From assembly GCA_032251455.1 (NCBI GenBank), contig JAVVEG010000008.1, forward strand, positions 62,001 through 126,000: a stretch of 64,000 nt of DNA, written 5' to 3'. This document shows positions 40,760-50,907 of the stretch, in pieces. The notes under the pieces are model-generated. The model did not search any database, was not told where the DNA came from, and worked only from the letters and a program-made list of their open reading frames with translations. Within the stretch, counting starts at the first letter, position 1, and the number at the start of each line of letters is the position of its first letter. The position numbers and the translations under genes are program-made. This stretch comes from JAVVEG01 sp032251455. GTDB lineage: Bacteria; Pseudomonadota; Gammaproteobacteria; Pseudomonadales; Pseudohongiellaceae.

Positions 40760-42424
40760 TTACATGCCTGGGTAATTGGGCCCGCCGCCGCCCTCCGGTA
40801 CCACCCAGTTGATATTCTGGGCCGGATCCTTGATGTCGCAGGTTTTGCAGTGGACACAATTCTGCGCATTGATCTGAAACCGTTTGCTGCCATCACCTTC
40901 TGTCAGCACCTCATAAACGCCTGCCGGGCAATAGCGTTGTGCCGGCTCATCATAATCCGGCAGATTCCTTTCGATAGGTATTGCTGGATCAGTCAAATGC
41001 AGATGGCAGGGCTGGTCCTCAATATGGTTGGTGTTTGACAAAAAGACAGAGGACAATTTATCAAAGCTGATCTTGCCGTCAGGTTTTGGATACTCAATGC
41101 GTGGCGCCTGGTCGGCACGTTTCAGTTGGGCATAATCTGCCGAGTCATCCCGGAATGTCAGCGGAAAGTGTCCCATGAAAATATTATGCTCGAGGAAGCT
41201 GAGACCGCTGCCCACCCAGAAACCGAATTTATGAAATCCGGCACTGAAATTCCTGGTTTTGTGCAGCTCCTCATAAAGGCTCGATTCTCTTACCTTCACT
41301 GCATAGCCCTGCAGGTTCCTGTCCGCCACTTCCTGCTCTGCAGTTAATGCCTCGAACAGGGACTCTGCGGCCAGCATCCCCGATTTCATTGCCGTATGGC
41401 TGCCTTTGATCTTCGCCGCATTGAGTGTACCTGCATCGCAACCCACCAGCAGCCCGCCAGGGAAATGCATTTGCGGCAAGGAATTGAGCCCTCCCTTGTT
41501 CAAGGCACGAGCGCCATAGCTGAGCCGCTTGCCTCCTTCCAGGTATTGTTTGATAACCGGATGATGCTTGTATTTCTGAAATTCGTCATACGGGCTAAGA
41601 TGTGGATTTTGGTATGCAAGATCCACTATCAGGCCTACGTAAACCTGGTTATCTTCGGCATGATAGAGAAATCCACCACTGGAGCCTGCGTAACTGTCAC
41701 CGATGGTCGGGTATCCCGCCGTATGCACGACCAGCCCGGGTTTATGCTGTGCTTCAGGAATTTCCCAGACTTCCTTGAGACCAATGCCGTAATGCTGCGC
41801 ATCGGAATTTTTATCAAGTTCGAAACGCTTGATGATTTCTTTGCCCAGATGCCCACGACACCCTTCGGCAAGTATTGTATAGCGTGCATGAAACTCAAAA
41901 CCGGGCTCAAAGGTATCTTTCTTTTCCCCCGCAACATTTATACCCATGTCACCCGTAGCAACCCCCTTTACACTGCCATCCTCGGCATAGAGAATCTCGG
42001 CAGCGGCAAAGCCTGGGAATACTTCGGCACCAAGCTCCATGGCCTGTTCACCTAACCAGCGACAGAGATTGCCCAGGGAGATAATGTAGTTCCCTTCATT
42101 GTGCATCGGTTTCGGCACCAGTAAACCTGGAAATTTGAGAGCTTTTTTTGCCCCGGGGAGATAATAGACATCATCACCCTTGACCGCTGTCTTGAGGGGG
42201 GCTCCTTTTTCCTTCCAGTCCGGAAACAGTTCATTCAGGGCTGATGGTTCAAAAACAGCACCAGATAGAATATGCGCACCAATTTCCGACCCCTTTTCCA
42301 GAACACAGACTGATATTTCCCGGTCGGCTTCCCGCGCCAACTGCAGTAATTTACAGGCAGTGGCAAGCCCCGCAGGACCTGCACCAACAATGACCACATC
42401 AACTTCCATTGATTCACGTTGCAT
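40760..42424 (-). CDS. Electron transfer flavoprotein-ubiquinone oxidoreductase
   Basis: A 554-aa ETF-QO that passes electrons from acyl-CoA dehydrogenases, through ETF, to the quinone pool at the inner membrane. The N-terminal dinucleotide fold is VVIVGAGPAGLATACKL. The C-terminal 4Fe-4S part has CPAGVYEV and NCVHCKTCDIKDP, ending GGGGPNYPGM as in the family. Met6 (42409) is another possible start. ETF alpha and beta are not in the window. The enzyme fits the acyl-CoA dehydrogenase at 49631. Confidence 0.96.
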   Translation of the reverse strand: MQRESMEVDVVIVGAGPAGLATACKLLQLAREADREISVCVLEKGSEIGAHILSGAVFEPSALNELFPDWKEKGAPLKTAVKGDDVYYLPGAKKALKFPGLLVPKPMHNEGNYIISLGNLCRWLGEQAMELGAEVFPGFAAAEILYAEDGSVKGVATGDMGINVAGEKKDTFEPGFEFHARYTILAEGCRGHLGKEIIKRFELDKNSDAQHYGIGLKEVWEIPEAQHKPGLVVHTAGYPTIGDSYAGSSGGFLYHAEDNQVYVGLIVDLAYQNPHLSPYDEFQKYKHHPVIKQYLEGGKRLSYGARALNKGGLNSLPQMHFPGGLLVGCDAGTLNAAKIKGSHTAMKSGMLAAESLFEALTAEQEVADRNLQGYAVKVRESSLYEELHKTRNFSAGFHKFGFWVGSGLSFLEHNIFMGHFPLTFRDDSADYAQLKRADQAPRIEYPKPDGKISFDKLSSVFLSNTNHIEDQPCHLHLTDPAIPIERNLPDYDEPAQRYCPAGVYEVLTEGDGSKRFQINAQNCVHCKTCDIKDPAQNINWVVPEGGGGPNYPGM

Positions 42425-42570
42425 TTATTCGTTTCCCCCCGCGAAAACTCGTCACTTTGAAATTCATGACCATTAAAAAAACCTGGCCGGTATTATCCTT
42501 TAATACGCCACTGTAGCGCAAAGCCTTGTATTTACAGATTTCTATGCCAGCAAAGCCAACCAGAGTTCAA

Positions 42571-43311
42571 TCAATTGACGGCAACCTGTTTGACAAAAAC
42601 TAACATGTGCTGCCAGGGCAGGAAATCCAGCGTATCTTCCCAATACAGATCAAATACCCCCATTTCCTTGACAACCTGTTGTTCGGTCATTTTGTGCAGA
42701 GGCCTGATGGGTACACTTCGATCTTCACCCCGGTACTCCAGCAGAATCACCTTACCACCCGGTTTCAGTGCCTTGACTATGCCTGACATCATCTCGTAGG
42801 GGTGAGAGAATTCATGATAGGCATCGACCATCAGGACTACATCGACCGCATTCTCGGGTAGTCGGGGATCATCTATCTGTCCCAGAACGCCCTCGATGTT
42901 GGTGATATTCTCCTGCTGCTTGCGAGTCTCGATCAGCGCCAGCATTTCCGGCTGAATATCCACTGCCAACACCTTGCCCTGAGGAACCAGGTGGGCAATG
43001 CGAAAGGAGAAATATCCTGAGCCAGCGCCAATATCGGCCACCACATCATCGGGCTCTAGCCCCATGTTGGCAACCACTTCATCAGGCATTTCCTCATGTG
43101 TTCTCTGCGGCCGCTCCAACCACTCAGCCGCCTGATGCCCCATCACCCCGGAGATTTCCCTGCCCTGATAGAATTTGCCTATTCCGCCCTGACTGCGCTC
43201 AGGGGCCATGATATACCCGGCGTCCTGCTCCTGAGCCTGAATACAGGCGGTGAAGCTCAACAGCATGGACAATAATAAGCACCTAAGGCTGGTCGGACGA
43301 AATTGAGACAT
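42571..43311 (-). CDS. Exported class I SAM-dependent methyltransferase-like protein
   Basis: A 246-aa protein with a signal peptide (SLRCLLLSMLLSFTACIQAQ), probably lipoprotein-like through the FTAC motif. The mature part is a class I methyltransferase: motif I VVADIGAGSGYFSFRIA, the acidic loop AVDIQPEML and VVLMVDAYHEFSHP. Start 43311 has GGAG 9 bp upstream. The substrate is unknown. Export is odd for an enzyme that needs SAM. Confidence 0.85.
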   Translation of the reverse strand: MSQFRPTSLRCLLLSMLLSFTACIQAQEQDAGYIMAPERSQGGIGKFYQGREISGVMGHQAAEWLERPQRTHEEMPDEVVANMGLEPDDVVADIGAGSGYFSFRIAHLVPQGKVLAVDIQPEMLALIETRKQQENITNIEGVLGQIDDPRLPENAVDVVLMVDAYHEFSHPYEMMSGIVKALKPGGKVILLEYRGEDRSVPIRPLHKMTEQQVVKEMGVFDLYWEDTLDFLPWQHMLVFVKQVAVN

Positions 43312-43428
43312 AAGCTGATTCTCCAAAATGGGACAGACTGCTCTGGATTGTACTAGAATAGCCGGCCACATCAAGAACACACTCATGGCACGAGCAGCGG
43401 GCCGACAGAGCAATGCAAGGGGAAATCA

Positions 43429-44613
43429 ATGGGCAAGGTACTCGAAGGCATCAGGGTTCTGGATTTTGGTCGTTATATTGCAGGACCATTTTGTGCCAGT
43501 CTGCTGGCGGATCTGGGCGCAGAGGTCATCCGAGTCGAGAAAGTGCAAGGCAGTGAAGACCGCTTTCTGTCTCCGGTCACCAGCCAGGGTGATGGCGCCT
43601 TGTTCATGCAGACGGCCCGCAACAAGCTGGGGCTTACCCTGAACCCGATGAAGCCGGAAGGGCGCGAAATTGTCCGCAAACTGGTTGCCACTGCCGATGT
43701 CGTTGTGGCCAATCTGCCCCCAGACACCCTGGCTCAAATGGGTCTCGATTACGACAGTCTGAAGGCTGTCAAACCAGATATCATTCTCACCATGATTTCA
43801 GCATTTGGCAGCGGCGGACCGTACAGTAATCGAGTCGGCTTTGATGGCCTGGGGCAGGCCATGTCCGGGGCCATGTACCTCTCTGGCACACCCGAACAAC
43901 CTGTCAAGTCCTATGCCCCCTTTATTGATTATGGCACTGCCAGCCTCAGCGCATTCGGTACCCTGGCGGCCTTGCTGGAGCGCAACAAAACCGGTAAAGG
44001 GCAGGTAGTGGAAGCGTCCTTGTTCAATACCGCCCTGACCATGATGAACGGCTCCCTGATCGAGCAAGCCGTCATCAATATCAATCGTACAGCCACCCTG
44101 AACCGTTCGCAGACCTCTGCACCGGCCGATACTTTCCGCACCCTGGATGGCTGGGTGCTGGTGCAGTCCGTTGGCGGGCCCCTGTTCTCACGCTGGGTGG
44201 AACTGATGGGTGAACCACACTGGCTGGAAGACCCTCGCTTCAAGGATGACATTAGCCGCGGAGACCATGGCGCTGTCATCAGTGAGCGTCTGTCCGCATG
44301 GTGCGCAGAGCGCACCACGGCAGAGGTGTTGACGGCCATGGAAAAAGCCCGCTTGCCGGCAGGTCCGGTGATGTCTCCCCAGGACGTTCTGCAAGACCCT
44401 CATGTCCAGGCCAGGAAAATGTTTCAACTGCTGGACTATCCAGGCATGGCCAAACCAGCTCCGGTTGCACAACCACCTGTCAGTCTTTCTGAAACCCCTG
44501 CAGAAATTCGGCACCGGGCTCCAATGCTGGGCGAACACACAGATCAGTTATTGCAGACACTCGGCTATGATGCTGCGGCAATTGCGCAGCTGAGGCAAAA
44601 ACGGGTCATTTAA
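43429..44613 (+). CDS. Class III CoA-transferase (CaiB/BaiF family)
   Basis: A 394-aa enzyme that moves CoA between carboxylic acids. Features are RVLDFGRYIAGPFCASLLAD, LGAEVIRVEKVQGSEDRF and the C-terminal block LPAGPVMSPQDVLQDPHV. The catalytic Asp should lie in the middle part (near FIDYGTASLSAFGT). The natural acids are unknown. The gene is divergent from the methyltransferase and 10 bp from the convergent nitroreductase. Confidence 0.93.
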   Translation: MGKVLEGIRVLDFGRYIAGPFCASLLADLGAEVIRVEKVQGSEDRFLSPVTSQGDGALFMQTARNKLGLTLNPMKPEGREIVRKLVATADVVVANLPPDTLAQMGLDYDSLKAVKPDIILTMISAFGSGGPYSNRVGFDGLGQAMSGAMYLSGTPEQPVKSYAPFIDYGTASLSAFGTLAALLERNKTGKGQVVEASLFNTALTMMNGSLIEQAVININRTATLNRSQTSAPADTFRTLDGWVLVQSVGGPLFSRWVELMGEPHWLEDPRFKDDISRGDHGAVISERLSAWCAERTTAEVLTAMEKARLPAGPVMSPQDVLQDPHVQARKMFQLLDYPGMAKPAPVAQPPVSLSETPAEIRHRAPMLGEHTDQLLQTLGYDAAAIAQLRQKRVI

Positions 44614-44623
44614 AGCAGGTGCA

Positions 44624-45361
44624 CTATTTTTGCAGAAAACCACGCTTGTTGAGAAAGCCCAACATGTGCGGTCGCGACTTTTCACTGAGCAGGTCAGCAA
44701 CCTGCTCACTCCAGCTGATGCCATGACCACCACCGGTTCTGTGCTGGTAGTAGTCTTTCACCTGCAGGTCATATTCGGCAATCTTTTCGGCATCCCCCGT
44801 CTCATCATAAACATCCTGTTTGACGATAACGGACAAGGGCAGGCGTGGTTTGCATTCTGGTGTCTGGTCAGGATAACCGAGGCAGAAACCAAAAACAGGA
44901 TAGACACCATGTGGCAGACCAAGCAAGTCACTGACCGCTTCAGGATTATTGCGAATGCCCCCGATGTAACAGATCCCAAGTCCTTGTGCTTCAGCGGCAA
45001 CAGCAAGATTTTGTGCCATCAGCGCAGCATCCACGGTGGCGATAATGAAATGTTCGGTGTATTCACCTGAAAAAGCTTTGCCATATTGCCTGCAGGCATT
45101 GCCCGGCCGCTTGAGGTCGGCACAGAACACCAGGAACTCGGCTGCAGAGGCCACATAAGGTTGCCTGCCGGCAAGTTCGGCCAGTTGTTCGCGCTTGTTT
45201 TTGTCTGTTACCCGGATAATGGTGGCACCCTGCAAAAAACTCGATGTTGCCGCACTCTGCGCAGCCAGCAGCAACTCGTTCAAAAGCGGTTCAGGGATGG
45301 CAGCCGTGGTGAATTTACGAATGCTGCGGTGAGACTTCAATAAATCCAGAACTGTTTTCAT
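44624..45361 (-). CDS. NfsA-like FMN-dependent nitroreductase
   Basis: A 245-aa flavoprotein of the NfsA/Frp type. The N-terminal SHRSIRKFTTAAIPEPLLNE and the segment YIGGIRNNPEAVSDLLGLPH, then GVYPVFGFCLGYPDQTPECK, are characteristic. It should reduce quinones, nitro compounds or flavin with NADPH. It overlaps the serine hydrolase gene upstream by 4 bp and is probably translated with it. Confidence 0.92.
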   Translation of the reverse strand: MKTVLDLLKSHRSIRKFTTAAIPEPLLNELLLAAQSAATSSFLQGATIIRVTDKNKREQLAELAGRQPYVASAAEFLVFCADLKRPGNACRQYGKAFSGEYTEHFIIATVDAALMAQNLAVAAEAQGLGICYIGGIRNNPEAVSDLLGLPHGVYPVFGFCLGYPDQTPECKPRLPLSVIVKQDVYDETGDAEKIAEYDLQVKDYYQHRTGGGHGISWSEQVADLLSEKSRPHMLGFLNKRGFLQK

Positions 45362-46647
45362 AATTGTGTCTGCAACGAGCGATAGGTATCAATTGCGAGG
45401 TCGAGAAAGCCCGGGATGACATCATTTGCCACCGAGGATTCTGCATTGAAAAGCACAACCACACCCAGATCAAACTCTGGAATCAGTGCCAATTCAGAAC
45501 GAAATCCCCGCACACCACCACCATGGTGAATTACCCGGATCCCCGCATAGTCAAAGACCCGCCAACCCAGCGCATAATATGCCTTGTCCAGCCTGGGCCA
45601 GCGATTGAAGTAATTACCCCTGGGCGTCTCCACCACTGGTTTATGTTGAATTGCCAGCATCTCGCGTGACAATACTTCCGGGAAAGCACCCAGATTGGCT
45701 TGCGCCCAGCGACTCATATCCCTGATGCTGGCATTGACCCCTGATGCCGGAGCCACACTGTAATAAGCCGGATTGACCTTGGCTACCCGCCAACCCCCGC
45801 GGGTGCGTTGATGCGCAGAACTGGCATTAGAATTGGACAGATAGCTATCCAGGCCCACTGATGCATCCGCCATGCCCAAGGGCGTGAAAATGTTATCCAC
45901 CAGAAAATGTGAGTAGTCCGATTCCGTTCTGGTTTGTACTACATCAGCTACCAGTGAAAATACAACATTCTGATAGCCGTAACATTTTCCTGGCGGGCAG
46001 ACCACAGGAATTTCCTGAAACTTTTCCTGAATCTTGCTGTAGCCAACACCGGCATCCAGCATATTTGAATACGCATGAGGCATCAAACCGGTGGTATGGC
46101 TCATCAAATGTCTCAGCGATATCTGTTCCGTCTGCCCACGTTTGGCAAATTTGTTCTGAGGAAGAATCTTGAACAAAGGTTCATCCCAGTCATAAAGATC
46201 ATTATTGACCAGCTGCGCAGCCACGGTTCCAGCAAAAGTTTTGGAGATGGACGCAATCCTGAACACAGTTTGTTGATCCACCTGGCCCTGTTTGCCAACT
46301 TCCCTGATACCCCAGGTATTCATGGCAAGAATATCCCTGGATGAAACAATCGCCATAGCTGCTCCGGGCAAACCTGCCTCATTGATTTGCAGGTTCAACC
46401 AGTCAATATAGCTATCGAAATTGATCTGACCCGGCACGGATGACACCTCATCCCGCAGCACCCTGCCAGAGCCATGACTGTCGGCAATCGTGCCAACCCT
46501 CACGCTTTGGTTCTCTCCAGCGCCATCTCCGGCGCCATCATCGGCACTGCCTACGGGAAGCAACAGGGCAGCACCCAGACTGATGGCGAAAACCATAACC
46601 GCCAAGCCTGGCAATGAACCTATACGCTGTTTCCACTGTCTCGGCAA
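45358..46647 (-). CDS. Exported serine hydrolase, beta-lactamase/penicillin-binding fold
   Basis: A 429-aa class C beta-lactamase-fold hydrolase. A signal or membrane anchor (LPGLAVMVFAISLGAALLLP) precedes the domain. The nucleophile motif SxxK is Ser133 to Lys136 (ASISKTF). A Tyr-based second motif is likely in CYGYQNVVFSLVADVV, and HHGGGVRGF is near the C-terminus. It may be an esterase or a peptidase; the family is broad. The 3' end overlaps the nitroreductase gene. Confidence 0.88.
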   Translation of the reverse strand: MPRQWKQRIGSLPGLAVMVFAISLGAALLLPVGSADDGAGDGAGENQSVRVGTIADSHGSGRVLRDEVSSVPGQINFDSYIDWLNLQINEAGLPGAAMAIVSSRDILAMNTWGIREVGKQGQVDQQTVFRIASISKTFAGTVAAQLVNNDLYDWDEPLFKILPQNKFAKRGQTEQISLRHLMSHTTGLMPHAYSNMLDAGVGYSKIQEKFQEIPVVCPPGKCYGYQNVVFSLVADVVQTRTESDYSHFLVDNIFTPLGMADASVGLDSYLSNSNASSAHQRTRGGWRVAKVNPAYYSVAPASGVNASIRDMSRWAQANLGAFPEVLSREMLAIQHKPVVETPRGNYFNRWPRLDKAYYALGWRVFDYAGIRVIHHGGGVRGFRSELALIPEFDLGVVVLFNAESSVANDVIPGFLDLAIDTYRSLQTQL

Positions 46648-46746
46648 GATACATCCTCTTGTACTGCTGGATTCAAACGGCTGAGGAAAAATACCATGCC
46701 CTCAACCTTTTGCAAACCCTTGGCTCCAGACAAGACCTTAAAACCA

Positions 46747-46778
46747 TAAAAAAAATGCCAACCCCAGCGGGTTGGCAT
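46747..46778 (-). terminator. Terminator after htrA-like gene
   Basis: On the minus strand ATGCCAACCC and GGGTTGGCAT form a 10-bp stem with a 4-nt loop, followed by eight T. It ends transcription of the protease at 46833-48230. A weaker A/T run on the other side could also let it act on the plus strand. Confidence 0.88.
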
Positions 46779-46832
46779 AAAAGGCTCAGTCCAGAGCCGC
46801 TACTACCAGAGTCATGACTGGCTATGAAACGA

Positions 46833-48230
46833 TCAACCGACAACAATCAACATTTTTCGCTTATCTCTTATTACCGATAGGGCCTTCATACCCTCTGTTT
46901 CAGCCAGAATTTCATTGAAACTGTCTAAATCCGAAACCGGTTGGCGGTTCAATTCATAGATAATGTCCCCCGGCAACAATCCGCTTCGCCAGGCAGGGCT
47001 TTGTTGACGGACTTCCGTCACTTCCACTCCTTTGCCATCGGCGCTGTTGGTCGACTGCAGCAAAGCGCCCTGAAAATCTCGATCAAAACTGCGCGAGCCA
47101 TCTTCAGGGGCACGTTGCCCATTATCGGCAATCTGCCCAGGGACAGAATCCAGTTGCAGGCTTATTTCACGTCGCTGACCACCATGAAACAAGGTCAGCT
47201 CAAGCGGGCGATCCACCCTGGCCAGACCGATGATGTTACGTAGTTCTCTACTGCTGCTGATCGCCTTGCCATCCACAGCAACAATAACATCCGAGGCTTC
47301 GATACCTGCTGCTTCGGCAGCACTGTCAGGCACTACTGCCATCACCAGAGCCCCAGTCTCGGTTCCGGCAGCCAAGGCTGCTTCCATCGCTGGCGTATGA
47401 TCTCTGATCTGCACACCCAATTGACCCCGACGAACATAACCATCACGCAACAAATGATCCATCACGGCATGCACCATATCTGCCGGCACGGCAAAGCCAA
47501 CCCCAGAGCTGGTCCCGCTGCCTGAAATGATTGCGGTGTTGATGCCGAGAAGGCGACCTTGCAGATCAACCAATGCCCCCCCGGAGTTCCCTACGTTGAT
47601 GGCAGCATCGGTTTGAATGAAGTCTTCATAGTTTTCATTGTTGAGACCCGCCCTACCCAGGGCACTCACTATGCCTGAAGTGACTGTCTGACCTATGCCA
47701 AAGGGGTTGCCGATAGCCACAACATAATCACCGACGCGTAAATTACCCATGTCTGCGATGGGAATTTCTACCAGATCAGTCGCCTCTATCTTGAGCATGG
47801 CAATATCCGTCCTCGCATCACTGCCCACCAGACTGGCCTCAAACTGACGACCATCTTTCAGAGCCACCGAAATTGCATCGGCATTGGCCACAACATGATG
47901 GTTGGTGATTACGTAACCGTTCTCCGCATCAACAATGACTCCTGAGCCCGTTGCCCGGACTGGTGTTTGCGGTCTTTCGGGCAGGCTGCCAGGACCATTC
48001 TGAAAAAATCGGCGTAGATCCCTTTCATTGAGGAAATACATTTGATCTGTCGTCTTTCGGCTGGTCGAGATATTGACCACGGCGGGAGTGACTTTTTCCA
48101 GCATCGGTGCCAAAGAAGGTATCTGCTGTCCAAATGCCACCCCGGATAAGGACAGGGACAGCGTCATGACAACTGTTGCCAGGAACTGATTCAAACGCCT
48201 TATCTGTCTGTAATTGATTTCAGTAGACAT
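46833..48230 (-). CDS. Periplasmic HtrA/Deg serine protease
   Basis: A 465-aa protease/chaperone for damaged envelope proteins. A signal peptide (FLATVVMTLSLSLSGVAFGQ) is followed by the trypsin-like domain with His in TNHHVV (about 112), Asp142 (ARTDIAMLKI) and Ser216 (VGNSGGAL), then two PDZ domains. Start ATG 48230 has AAGGAGG upstream. The length agrees with DegQ/MucD-type members. It has its own terminator. DegP, DegQ and MucD cannot be separated here. Confidence 0.95.
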   Translation of the reverse strand: MSTEINYRQIRRLNQFLATVVMTLSLSLSGVAFGQQIPSLAPMLEKVTPAVVNISTSRKTTDQMYFLNERDLRRFFQNGPGSLPERPQTPVRATGSGVIVDAENGYVITNHHVVANADAISVALKDGRQFEASLVGSDARTDIAMLKIEATDLVEIPIADMGNLRVGDYVVAIGNPFGIGQTVTSGIVSALGRAGLNNENYEDFIQTDAAINVGNSGGALVDLQGRLLGINTAIISGSGTSSGVGFAVPADMVHAVMDHLLRDGYVRRGQLGVQIRDHTPAMEAALAAGTETGALVMAVVPDSAAEAAGIEASDVIVAVDGKAISSSRELRNIIGLARVDRPLELTLFHGGQRREISLQLDSVPGQIADNGQRAPEDGSRSFDRDFQGALLQSTNSADGKGVEVTEVRQQSPAWRSGLLPGDIIYELNRQPVSDLDSFNEILAETEGMKALSVIRDKRKMLIVVG

Positions 48231-48430
48231 CGGTCCTACCTCCTTCTTTCTATTCCTGATAAACCCATGTATTTGGCCCATCTATTTGACTAAGCCATCG
48301 AGCTGCGTTGCGCATACCATGCAGTAAATCAGGGACTTGAAACCTGAAGAGCTTGTGAAGAAAATATCCAGAAAAGATGATCGGGCACTTTTTCGATTAT
48401 TTGTGGTCTATATTTCCACTTAGCTAAAGT

Positions 48431-48462
48431 AACTGCCTGTCAACCAACTCTAACTGGCAGTT
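48431..48462. promoter_or_regulatory. Inverted repeat before CadC-like regulator
   Basis: AACTGCC (48431-48437) and GGCAGTT (48456-48462) form an inverted repeat 13 bp before the regulator start. It could be an operator for self-control or an RNA hairpin in the leader. The 193-bp gap to the protease must also hold the protease promoter. Confidence 0.4.
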
Positions 48463-48474
48463 TCTGGACAGGCC

Positions 48475-49599
48475 ATGGGCCATGCGGGGCGAGCAATGCA
48501 AAAACATCACCATTCGGAAATAAAATCCACCCATCAACCAGTTGCTCATACCACCCACGAAACCAAGGTGTTGAGCTCAGATTTTTATCTGGATAAATGG
48601 TTGGTGCGACCTGAATCCAATCAACTTTTTCTTCTGCAGGACGGCAACCAACCCGCTCAGGCCGTTCAGCTGGAGCCCAGAATCATGCGCCTGCTCTGCA
48701 TTCTCGCTGGCAATGCAGGCAGGGTTGTTGAACGTGATCTTTTGATGAACCTGCTTTGGCCTAAGGTTGTCGTGAATGAGAACTCATTGACCAGAGCGGT
48801 GTCGGAATTGCGCAAAGCCCTGCGTCCAGGCATCCAAACCGCCCCCCTCCCCACAGCGGGCATCAAAACAGTTTCCAAGGCAGGCTATTGTCTGACAGCA
48901 GGCGTCCATGAGAACGGCCATCTGCGTGACTTCCCTGCCGGGGTAGAGGGAATGGAGAAGAACACTGGGAACCCGTGGATCACTGGAAAAAAACCGGTTA
49001 TGGCTCAGGCGGCAGCAGTGGTACTGGGTCTTGGCCTGGGTTTTGGTCTGGGTATGTTTCAGGGAACGCCCATAATTGAGCGCCCCCTGGTCACCATCAA
49101 CAGTTCAATACTGCCTGAAATAGACTCTTCACTGCCTGGCACACAATCCCTGGCTGATATCCGCCTTGACCAACCCAGCACGAACGCGCCAATCATCAGC
49201 AGCAGTCTGCATCAGGACAGTGAACTCCCAACACGCACGAACGGCTTGATCACTTCTGTTGTTTCACCGGATGGCGAATTATTCGCTGCTGTTGATTACA
49301 ATGCTTCCGGTTCCAGCCTCATGCTGGGTTCGGCGCATCAGTCATCTTCTCCGGTAGTTGTCTACAGTACCAGTGAGTTGATTTACAATTTGCAGTGGGC
49401 ACCTTTGGACAATCTGCTGCTGTTTGCCCAGAAACCCAAGCTGAGCCCAGCTTCTGAAAATGCAGACAAGCAGTTGAGCCGTCTCATGTTGTTCGATCTT
49501 GAATCCATGACAGTCACCCAGATTCACAAAAATCCGGCAGAAGGCCAACCCGTTGAGCCGGAACAAGCAAAAGAAAAACAATACAGCAAGCTGACCTAA
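48475..49599 (+). CDS. CadC/ToxR-like membrane transcription regulator
   Basis: A 374-aa protein. The N-terminal OmpR-type winged helix (VQLEPRIMRLLCILAGNAGR, then ENSLTRAVSELRKALRP) should bind DNA. One membrane helix lies near residue 180 (AAAVVLGLGLGFGLGMF). The C-terminal part faces the periplasm and has a beta-propeller-like look (LITSVVSPDGELFAAVDY). It is divergent from the HtrA-like gene and could react to envelope conditions; that link is inference. Met8 (48496) is another start. Confidence 0.82.
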   Translation: MGHAGRAMQKHHHSEIKSTHQPVAHTTHETKVLSSDFYLDKWLVRPESNQLFLLQDGNQPAQAVQLEPRIMRLLCILAGNAGRVVERDLLMNLLWPKVVVNENSLTRAVSELRKALRPGIQTAPLPTAGIKTVSKAGYCLTAGVHENGHLRDFPAGVEGMEKNTGNPWITGKKPVMAQAAAVVLGLGLGFGLGMFQGTPIIERPLVTINSSILPEIDSSLPGTQSLADIRLDQPSTNAPIISSSLHQDSELPTRTNGLITSVVSPDGELFAAVDYNASGSSLMLGSAHQSSSPVVVYSTSELIYNLQWAPLDNLLLFAQKPKLSPASENADKQLSRLMLFDLESMTVTQIHKNPAEGQPVEPEQAKEKQYSKLT

Positions 49600-49630
49600 G
49601 GAACCTCTGAATAAGTCTGACCTTTAATTT

Positions 49631-50848
49631 TTATGCGTATTTTGCAAGCTCCTTGCGGGCTACCACTCTACGGTGAACTTCATCCGGCCCGTCGGCTAGA
49701 CGCAAAGTGCGTTGACCTGTCCAAAGTGCCGCCAAGGGGAAATCCTGGGAAATGCCGGCCGCACCATGAATCTGTATGGCCCGGTCTATGACCCGCAAGG
49801 CCATGTTTGGAACAGCGACCTTGATCTGTGAAATGGCATCCCTGGCAGCCTTGTTGCCAATCGTATCCATCAGATAGGCTGCCTTGAAGACCAGCAGGCG
49901 ACACATCTCTATTTCTATGCGGCTATCGGCAATGACATCATAATTGCCACCCAGCTCCGCCAGAGGTTTGCCAAAGGCTTCACGGCTCAATGCTCGCCTG
50001 CACATCAACTCCAGGGCTTTCTCTGCCGCGCCGATAGAGCGCATGCAGTGGTGTATTCGGCCTGGCCCCAGGCGGCCTTGAGAGATTTCAAAGCCTCGGC
50101 CACGTCCCAGAATAATATTTTCCTGTGGCACCCTGACATTATGAAACCGGATATGCATATGGCCATGCGGCGCATCGTCCTTGCCAAAAACCTCCATGGG
50201 CCTGACTATTTCCACACCAGCGGTATCCATGGGCACCAATATCTGTGACTGGCGATTGTGCTTGGGCGCATCAGGATCAGTGATTACCATGACAATCATG
50301 ATCTTGCAGCGGGCATCACCTGCTCCCGAGATATAGAACTTCTCACCGTTGATGACCCATTCATCACCGTCAAGGACCGCACTGGTTGAAATATTGGTGG
50401 CATCCGAAGAGGCCACGTCTGGCTCGGTCATGGCGAAGGCTGAACGTATCCTTCCTTCCAGAAGAGGTTTGAGCCATTGCTCCTTTTGCTCTTCGGAGCC
50501 ATACCGTTCCAACACTTCCATATTCCCGGTATCCGGGGCACTGCAGTTGAATGCTTCCGAGGCCAACCGACTGCGCCCCATGATCTCGGCAAGATGTGCA
50601 TATTCCAGATTGGTGATACCCGCACCACCCTGACTTTTCGGCAGGAAGAAATTCCAGAGTCCCATAGCCTTGGCTTGAGTTTTCAAACCTTCCAGAATTT
50701 CTTCCTGCCGTGGCGTATGTGACCAGCGATCCCCCACACTGACCTGGTCATGATATTCCTGCTCGACGGCGGCAACCTCAACCTCAACAAATTCTCTGAT
50801 TTTTTCACGAATCTCTACCATTTGCTCTGACAAGCCCAGGTTCATCAT
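49631..50848 (-). CDS. Acyl-CoA dehydrogenase
   Basis: A 405-aa FAD enzyme that oxidises an acyl-CoA to the 2-enoyl-CoA. Typical segments are SAFAMTEPDVASSDATNIST, GEKFYISGAGDARCKIMIVM, and IQIHGAAGISQDFPLAALW with the end RLADGPDEVHRRVVARKEL. It is closer to the ACAD10/11-like group than to short-chain enzymes. Start ATG 50848 has GAGG upstream. It ends an operon with the SDR at 50908. Confidence 0.94.
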   Translation of the reverse strand: MMNLGLSEQMVEIREKIREFVEVEVAAVEQEYHDQVSVGDRWSHTPRQEEILEGLKTQAKAMGLWNFFLPKSQGGAGITNLEYAHLAEIMGRSRLASEAFNCSAPDTGNMEVLERYGSEEQKEQWLKPLLEGRIRSAFAMTEPDVASSDATNISTSAVLDGDEWVINGEKFYISGAGDARCKIMIVMVITDPDAPKHNRQSQILVPMDTAGVEIVRPMEVFGKDDAPHGHMHIRFHNVRVPQENIILGRGRGFEISQGRLGPGRIHHCMRSIGAAEKALELMCRRALSREAFGKPLAELGGNYDVIADSRIEIEMCRLLVFKAAYLMDTIGNKAARDAISQIKVAVPNMALRVIDRAIQIHGAAGISQDFPLAALWTGQRTLRLADGPDEVHRRVVARKELAKYA

Positions 50849-50907
50849 AACGTTTGCCTCATTTGCATTTATTAAACTTTTCACCTTATTTCGGATAACT
50901 TCGGGCC

